Positions 31,891-37,221 of a DNA stretch of 37,221 bases are shown here, one piece after another. The DNA comes from Clostridiaceae bacterium (GTDB taxonomy: Bacteria > Bacillota > Clostridia > Saccharofermentanales > DTU023): NCBI GenBank assembly GCA_012518845.1, contig JAAYRJ010000088.1:1-37221 (forward strand), written 5' to 3'. Below the pieces are notes generated by a model. That model ran no database searches. It saw nothing but the letters and a program-made list of their open reading frames with translations, and was not told where the DNA came from. The translations under genes and the position numbers were made by a program. Each line of letters starts with the position of its first letter. The stretch's first letter is position 1.

Positions 31891-34716
31891 ATGGGACTTT
31901 TTGAAAAGATTTTCGGAACTTATTCCGAAAGAGAAATAAAAAAAATTACTTCAATTCAACAGCAAATTTTAGATCTTGCTGATCAATATTCTGCTATGTC
32001 AGAAAATGAATTGCGGGGACAAACTCAAGTATTAAAAGATCGTTTGAAAAATGGTGAAACTACAGATGATATATTGCCTGAGGCTTTTGCTACTGTTAGA
32101 GAGGCTTCTCAAAGAGTATTAGCTATGTATCATTTCCCAGTTCAAATTCTAGGTGGCATTATCCTGCACCAAGGTCGGATTGCTGAAATGAAAACTGGTG
32201 AAGGTAAAACTTTGATGGCAACCTTACCAGTATATCTTAATGCTTTGACTGGAAAAGGAGTTCATGTAGTTACTGTCAATGATTATCTAGCCGAAAGAGA
32301 TAGCGAATGGATGGGAAAAATATATCGTTATCTTGGTCTTTCTGTTGGTCTAGTTGTTCGTGGACAATCTAACGAGGAAAAACAAAAGGCGTATAACAGT
32401 GATGTTACTTATGGTACTAATAATGAGTTTGGTTTCGATTATTTAAGAGACAACATGGTTACAGACTCTAGTAGTTTAGTTCAAAGAGAACTAAATTTTG
32501 CCATCATCGATGAGGTTGACAGTATCTTAATTGATGAGGCTAGAACACCATTAATTATTTCAGGTTCAAGTGGTGAATCATCAGATCTATACCGTCAAGC
32601 CAATCAGTTAATTGCTGGTATGAAGTCCAAAGTATTTAAAGCAACAGACGATAAACTTTCTTATGATGAAAGAACTGAACTACAAGGTGATGCAGACTAT
32701 GTAGTGGACGAAAAAGCAAAGAGCACAGTGCTTACAGAAAAAGGTGTAAGTAAAGCAGAACGTTTTTTTGGTATAGATAATTTAACAGATCAAGAAAATT
32801 TTCAGATAAACCATCATATTAATAATGCTTTAAAAGCACATGGAACTATGTTTCGCGATCAAGATTATGTAGTTCAAGATAATGAAGTTGTTATTGTTGA
32901 TGCAAATACTGGACGTCTAATGCCGGGTAGAAGATATAGTAGTGGTTTACATCAAGCTATTGAAGCCAAAGAAGGTGTAGATGTTGCTGATGAGAGTAAA
33001 ACTTTAGCAACTATTACTTTTCAAAATTACTTCAGGATGTATCAAAAACTTTCTGGTATGACCGGTACAGCCATGACGGAAGAAGATGAATTTAGAGAAA
33101 TTTATAAATTAGATGTGGTTGAAATTCCAACTAACAAACCTATGATTAGAGAAGATCTAGAGGATTCTGTTTATAAAACAGAAGATGGTAAGTTTCTTGC
33201 AATTATTGATAAAGTAAAAGAAATACATGCAACTGGTCAACCGATACTGATTGGTACCATTTCAGTTGAAAAATCTGAAAAAATATCATCTCTATTTAAT
33301 CGAGCTGGAATCAAACATAATGTTTTGAATGCTAAACATCATCATCGAGAAGCAGAAATAGTAGCTCAAGCGGGTCGTCTTGGTGCTGTTACGATCTCAA
33401 CAAATATGGCTGGTCGTGGTACAGATATTATGTTAGGTGGTAATAGTGAGTTTATGGCAAAACAGGAAATGCGTAACTCAGGCTATGATGAAGAAATGAT
33501 TGAACTGGCCAATTCATTCCATGTTACTGATGATGAAGAAGTTCTTGCTGCCAGAGAACTGTTTTCAAAATTAGAAGATAAGTTCGAGCAATCAATTGCA
33601 GATGAAAAAAGACAAGTTATTGAAGCTGGTGGACTTTATATCTTAGGCACAGAACGACATGAGTCACGTCGTATAGATAATCAGTTACGTGGCCGAGCTG
33701 GTAGACAAGGGGATCCAGGTACTTCAAAATTCTTTTTATCTTTTGAAGATGATCTTTTACGCTTGTTTGGTGGCGAAAGAATGGAACGAGTCTTTGAATC
33801 TTTTGGGTTGGGAGATGATGTAGAAGTTGATCATCCAATGCTCTCGAGAATGATAGAATCTGCTCAAAAAAATATGGAAGGACGTAACTTTTCGATTAGG
33901 AAAAATGTTCTCCAATATGATGATGTGATGAACCAGCAAAGAAATTTAATTTATGAGCAAAGAAGACAAGTTTTAGATGGTCAAAATGTTCATCAATATT
34001 TTGTCAAGTATATAGAAGACATTATCAATGATGCTATAGCTAATTATAGTATGGGTTCAAATAATGCAGAAGAATGGGATATTCCGGGACTAGTTACACG
34101 TTTAAATTATTTGTTGGGAGATCTAGATTCAATTACTGAATTAAAGAATCTTTCCAATAATGTATCTGTTGAATCTATCAGTGAAAAGATTATTACAGAT
34201 GCTGAAAATACACTTGCAGAAAAAAAGGAAAGTCTTGGTTCGGAAGAAGTATTCTATGAAGCAGAAAGATATATACTCTTAAAGGCTGTTGATAATCATT
34301 GGATGGACCATATTGATGCAATGGATCATTTGCGAGATTCTGTGGGTATGCGTGGTTATGCCCAACACGATCCAGTAATTGAGTATAAGAGAGAAGGCTT
34401 TGACATGTTCGAAGCAATGACTCAAGGCATTCAAGAAGACTGTGTCCGCTTAATGATGCGTGCAAGAATTGATGTTGAGAGTACAGAGAAAGCCAAAAGC
34501 AAACAACCCACACGAGAATTAAAAGAAGGATTAAAAACTGGTCAAAGAGCAGTTGATCTTGCTAAAATGGCAGCTGGAGAAAAGGCTTCACAGCCAACTC
34601 CACAAAAATCTGCTCCGGTTCAGAAAAAAGTAATGCCTGGTAGAAATGATCCCTGTTGGTGTGGTTCAGGTAAAAAATATAAAAAATGTCATTTGCGTTC
34701 AGATGAAGCTAATTAG
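31891..34716 (+). CDS. secA: Protein translocase ATPase SecA
   Basis: A 941-residue motor that drives preproteins through SecYEG. It has a DEAD-like nucleotide-binding domain 1 with Walker A TGEGKT (102-107) and Walker B DEVDS (207-211), a preprotein cross-linking domain, NBD2 with STNMAGRGTDI and GRAGRQGDPG, a helical scaffold/wing with NHWMDHIDAMDHLRD, and a C-terminal SEC-C zinc motif ([13 protein letters not shown]). The linker before it is Pro/Gln/Lys-rich. It is longer than B. subtilis SecA (841), largely because of charged inserts (for example near residues 240-290 and 540-570). AAGGAAACAT precedes the ATG. It is monocistronic, with its own terminator. Confidence 0.97.
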   Translation: MGLFEKIFGTYSEREIKKITSIQQQILDLADQYSAMSENELRGQTQVLKDRLKNGETTDDILPEAFATVREASQRVLAMYHFPVQILGGIILHQGRIAEMKTGEGKTLMATLPVYLNALTGKGVHVVTVNDYLAERDSEWMGKIYRYLGLSVGLVVRGQSNEEKQKAYNSDVTYGTNNEFGFDYLRDNMVTDSSSLVQRELNFAIIDEVDSILIDEARTPLIISGSSGESSDLYRQANQLIAGMKSKVFKATDDKLSYDERTELQGDADYVVDEKAKSTVLTEKGVSKAERFFGIDNLTDQENFQINHHINNALKAHGTMFRDQDYVVQDNEVVIVDANTGRLMPGRRYSSGLHQAIEAKEGVDVADESKTLATITFQNYFRMYQKLSGMTGTAMTEEDEFREIYKLDVVEIPTNKPMIREDLEDSVYKTEDGKFLAIIDKVKEIHATGQPILIGTISVEKSEKISSLFNRAGIKHNVLNAKHHHREAEIVAQAGRLGAVTISTNMAGRGTDIMLGGNSEFMAKQEMRNSGYDEEMIELANSFHVTDDEEVLAARELFSKLEDKFEQSIADEKRQVIEAGGLYILGTERHESRRIDNQLRGRAGRQGDPGTSKFFLSFEDDLLRLFGGERMERVFESFGLGDDVEVDHPMLSRMIESAQKNMEGRNFSIRKNVLQYDDVMNQQRNLIYEQRRQVLDGQNVHQYFVKYIEDIINDAIANYSMGSNNAEEWDIPGLVTRLNYLLGDLDSITELKNLSNNVSVESISEKIITDAENTLAEKKESLGSEEVFYEAERYILLKAVDNHWMDHIDAMDHLRDSVGMRGYAQHDPVIEYKREGFDMFEAMTQGIQEDCVRLMMRARIDVESTEKAKSKQPTRELKEGLKTGQRAVDLAKMAAGEKASQPTPQKSAPVQKKVMPGRNDPCWCGSGKKYKKCHLRSDEAN

Positions 34717-34750
34717 ATCCTAGTAAATGGCAATAAAAAATTAAATTAAG

Positions 34751-34790
34751 AAGTTGTGCAAAAAAAATAATTTGTACAACTTTTTATTTT
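34751..34790 (+). terminator. Terminator of secA
   Basis: AAGTTGTGCA (34751-34760) pairs with TGTACAACTT (34773-34782), with one G-T wobble, and is followed by TTTTATTTT. On the other strand the sequence is also T-rich, so it may serve the convergent GH13 gene as well. Confidence 0.85.
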
Positions 34791-34796
34791 GAGAAA

Positions 34797-36797
34797 CTAG
34801 TAGATTTTTACAATAAAAGCTTCAAATGCTCTTAATGGAGAGTTTTTCACAAGTTCTTGTTGACTTCGGTCTGGGTAATTCCCAAGAAGAACTATTTGTT
34901 CAGAATCTTGGGGCATTTTTAGATCTAGATCATAAACATCAATAAGTCGTTGTATAGTTTTTTTGTCCAGACCCATCGTATTAAGTTGGTCATCAGTTAG
35001 ATTAATTTCAATATAAAATGCATGTTCATTATCATATCTTAAATATCTCAACATATTTTTGTTTTCATTGTTGATGATAAAAAGCGAACCATAGATCAAA
35101 GTAGTAAAATGAGTACGCATCGAAATTAGGTTACGATAAAAATTCAGGACAGAATGAGAGTCATTTCTCTGATCTTCAATAGTCATTCCAGGATCTGCAA
35201 ATGCATCAATCCAAGTTTTTTCATTTTTTGAAAAACCATTGTTTTTTGAATTGTTCCAAGCGAGAGGTATCCTAGCATGGTCTCTACTTCCTCGAATGAT
35301 TTTTTCAAACGAATCTGTCTGATCAAAGATCTCTGGATTTTTATTCAACTCTTCATATTTGTTTTGGCTCTCAATATCACGTATTTGTTCAATATCATGA
35401 AATGATGCATTAACTTGACCTAGCTCTTGTCCTTGATAAACAATAGGTGTACCTTTGGCAGTAAGTTGTAACATGGACAATAATTTTGCAATTTGTGTCC
35501 GAAAGTATTTATTTTGAGTTATTCGACTGACTATTCTGGTATGTTTGGGATCTTCACAAAACAAAACTGGCCAAAAGGAATTGTCAACAAGCTTTTGCAT
35601 TTTGAACCAAGTATTACTTAAATGATAAAGAGATAAATCAACAGAAGCAAAACGTCTTTCCCCCGGGTTTTCAAATTGTAAATAACTTAGCCCAAGATCA
35701 CTTCGTAGGGTAGCATCTCCGGAAATTAATTTATTATAATTTGAATGCATTCTTTGATTGTCGGCAATTATTAAAAACTCAGAATTATCTTTTTTGAGTT
35801 CTTGATATATTTCCTCAAGATAAGTTAAAAGTTCGTATTGGTATGTATAATGTTCGATCCCTGTTATTCCTGTCAGGTTTGTAAGTATTCTATTTCCATC
35901 TGGATAGTTTTCATCCTTTACCATAATGCCAGACGACTCAAGGAAAAATCCATCAATGCCAAAATCTTGCCAATATTTCATAGCTAAGATCATTTCTTTT
36001 CTTAACTCAGGATTATGCCAATTAATATCTGGTTGATGATTACTTTTTAGGTGTAAAAAATAACTCTTTGGTATTCTCTCATATCTCCATGCAGAAGCAC
36101 TGTAATGAGATAACCAGTTATTGGGCATATCTTTATTTATATAGTAATCTTTGTACTTATTTGCTTTCTCAGGATCCCTGTTTGATTCGGTTACTTCTAA
36201 AAACCATGAGTTTTTCTCAGAAGTTTGATTCATAGGAAATGTTAAAATTAACTTAATATTATGTTGCTTACAAAGAACTATTAATTCTTTTAGATCTTCT
36301 TTTGTGCCTAATTTAGGATTGATTTCATAGTGGTCACTTATATCATAACCAGCATCATACATCGGCGAATCAAAAATTGGGCTAAGTAGGATAGCGCTAA
36401 TATTTAAACTTAGCAAATATTCAAATTGTTTAATTATTCCTTTGAGATCGCCATACCCATCATCATTTGAATCAAAAAAACTAGGTACAAAGATATGATA
36501 AATTATACCTTCTTTCCACCATTTTTTCTCGAAATCTAATTTTTCCAACATTTCGAAAGGAAATCTATCTTCTTTGTTTAGTTTTTCAATAATCCAGCGA
36601 ATCAGTTGACGATTAAATTCAATCCCGGACAATTTAGAAATTAGTTTATAAGCTTTTAAAGGTAAGGGTAACAAATAAATTTTTTTTAATTCTTCAATAG
36701 ATTTTCCACTGTAATAGGTAATAAAAGACAATAGTTCATAACCCAATTTGGATTCAAGTACATTTTCAATCGTGTTATTTTCAGTCCAATTTTTCAA
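34797..36797 (-). CDS. GH13 alpha-glucosidase-like protein with replaced catalytic residues
   Basis: A 666-residue protein. Residues 93 to the end align by eye along the whole length of the oligo-1,6-glucosidase subfamily of GH13: WWKEGIIYHIFVPSFFDSNDDG, GYDISDHYEINP at 150-161, GTPIVYQGQELG at 449-460, DHARIPLAW, and a C-terminal beta domain. The catalytic positions are changed: the nucleophile Asp reads Glu287 (GFFLESS for GFRMDVI, its Arg also lost), the acid/base Glu reads Asp346 (IIADNQ for TVGEMP), and the His-Asp of NNHDQPR reads Pro417-Lys418. Region I DLVVNH reads TFPMNQ. Residues 1-90 are an extra helical domain. The start is TTG with GAGG 8 bases upstream. No signal peptide. Probably a non-catalytic or altered sugar-binding protein. 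Confidence 0.8.
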   Translation of the reverse strand: MKNWTENNTIENVLESKLGYELLSFITYYSGKSIEELKKIYLLPLPLKAYKLISKLSGIEFNRQLIRWIIEKLNKEDRFPFEMLEKLDFEKKWWKEGIIYHIFVPSFFDSNDDGYGDLKGIIKQFEYLLSLNISAILLSPIFDSPMYDAGYDISDHYEINPKLGTKEDLKELIVLCKQHNIKLILTFPMNQTSEKNSWFLEVTESNRDPEKANKYKDYYINKDMPNNWLSHYSASAWRYERIPKSYFLHLKSNHQPDINWHNPELRKEMILAMKYWQDFGIDGFFLESSGIMVKDENYPDGNRILTNLTGITGIEHYTYQYELLTYLEEIYQELKKDNSEFLIIADNQRMHSNYNKLISGDATLRSDLGLSYLQFENPGERRFASVDLSLYHLSNTWFKMQKLVDNSFWPVLFCEDPKHTRIVSRITQNKYFRTQIAKLLSMLQLTAKGTPIVYQGQELGQVNASFHDIEQIRDIESQNKYEELNKNPEIFDQTDSFEKIIRGSRDHARIPLAWNNSKNNGFSKNEKTWIDAFADPGMTIEDQRNDSHSVLNFYRNLISMRTHFTTLIYGSLFIINNENKNMLRYLRYDNEHAFYIEINLTDDQLNTMGLDKKTIQRLIDVYDLDLKMPQDSEQIVLLGNYPDRSQQELVKNSPLRAFEAFIVKIY

Positions 36798-36874
36798 AAT
36801 ATTTTCCTCAAAAGCAATCTATAATCTTTAACTATTATTTTAGACTATTAAACTAAATAATGAAATATGTAATT

Positions 36875-36905
36875 GAAAAAGCCATGCTTATTTGGAGCAT
36901 GGCTT
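36875..36905 (-). terminator. Terminator of the transketolase gene (minus strand)
   Basis: AAGCCATGC (36879-36887) pairs perfectly with GCATGGCTT (36897-36905) around a 9-base loop. On the minus strand it is followed by TTTTT. It lies 30 bases after the transketolase stop and separates it from the GH13 gene. Confidence 0.85.
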
Positions 36906-36934
36906 AAAACTAAAAAGTAATAAATAAATTATTC

Positions 36935-37221
36935 CTATAATAATTCCTCGGCAGCTTTAAGAACTGCATCTTTATCAAGTCCAAATTCTTTAAACAAGAT
37001 ATCAGCAGGAGCAGAAGCACCAAAATGATCTATTCCTAAGACAATACCATCAGAACCAGTTAATTGATACCAAGGCAGACTTGCACCAGCTTCAATTGCA
37101 ATACGCTTTGTGACATTTTTGGGTAATACTGATTCGATATAAGCTTCATCTTGTTCTAAAAAAGCATCTAAACAAGGAATAGAAACAACACGAACTTGTT
37201 TACCTTCTTTTGTTAATTCTT
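36935..37221 (-). CDS. tkt: Transketolase, C-terminal part (continues beyond window)
   Basis: The reverse strand from 37221 down to a TAG stop at 36937-36935 encodes 94 complete residues open at the 5' side. They match the third (C-terminal) domain of transketolase: VRVVSIPCLDAFLEQD, then YIESVLP, RIAIEAG, WYQLTGSDG, GIDHFGASAPADIL and KEFGLDKDAVLKAAEELL. The family transfers two-carbon ketol units in the pentose phosphate pathway, which supplies the ribose 5-phosphate used by the PRPP synthetases in this window. The N-terminal thiamine-binding domains lie outside the window. Confidence 0.93.
   Translation of the reverse strand, partial: ELTKEGKQVRVVSIPCLDAFLEQDEAYIESVLPKNVTKRIAIEAGASLPWYQLTGSDGIVLGIDHFGASAPADILFKEFGLDKDAVLKAAEELL

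Noticed and set aside
34193-34513. 106-residue minus-strand open frame inside secA
   Set aside because: It is antisense to the conserved SecA scaffold domain, with no RBS or recognisable motif.

Overview
The window is a compact, AT-rich stretch of bacterial chromosome, about two thirds A+T by eye. Strong GGAGG-type ribosome binding sites, rho-independent terminators, a single-Cys peroxiredoxin, a B. subtilis-length NagB, RqcH, YsxC/EngB and a clostridial-type mreCD/PBP2 block all point to a low-GC member of the Firmicutes (Clostridia-like, probably anaerobic). I cannot name the genus. I see no transposase, integrase, phage gene, CRISPR array or rRNA, and no gap longer than 300 bases without a gene.

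Layout. 1-2.6 kb: a tRNA-Ala(GGC) with its own promoter and terminator, a single-Cys peroxiredoxin, a small nitroreductase, and a divergent membrane-anchored serine hydrolase of the class A beta-lactamase fold. 2.7-4.2 kb: dtd and a convergent YihY/BrkB membrane protein. 4.4-9.2 kb: a tight ruvC-ruvA-ruvB-queH-rqcH run (Holliday junction processing, queuosine synthesis, ribosome rescue). 9.3-10.3 kb: a small two-helix membrane protein next to nagB. 10.4-12.9 kb, minus strand: two overlapping, unusually long PRPP-synthetase-like genes. 12.9-17.1 kb: engB, comEC and holA. 17.2-19.1 kb: a SEC-C protein and asnS behind a promoter decorated with repeats. 19.2-23.8 kb: radC, mreC, mreD and a class B PBP2, without mreB. 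23.9-25.0 kb: a methylglyoxal-synthase-like protein that lacks the catalytic residues, and an MBL-fold hydrolase. 25.1-28.6 kb: pheS-pheT. 28.8-31.7 kb: an orphan three-gene TadE/DUF5702-like pseudopilin cluster. 31.9-34.7 kb: secA. 34.8-36.8 kb, minus strand: a GH13 alpha-glucosidase-like protein whose catalytic carboxylates are all replaced. 36.9 kb to the end: the C-terminus of a transketolase on the minus strand.

Most of the window is housekeeping. The parts that stand out are two apparent pseudoenzymes (the GH13 protein and the methylglyoxal-synthase-like protein), the orphan pseudopilin operon between pheST and secA, the tandem long Prs pair, and the repeat-rich promoter in front of the SEC-C/asnS genes. 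Family assignments come from motif recognition and remembered family sequences. No database search or computed alignment was possible, so residue-level statements about missing active sites rest on hand alignment.
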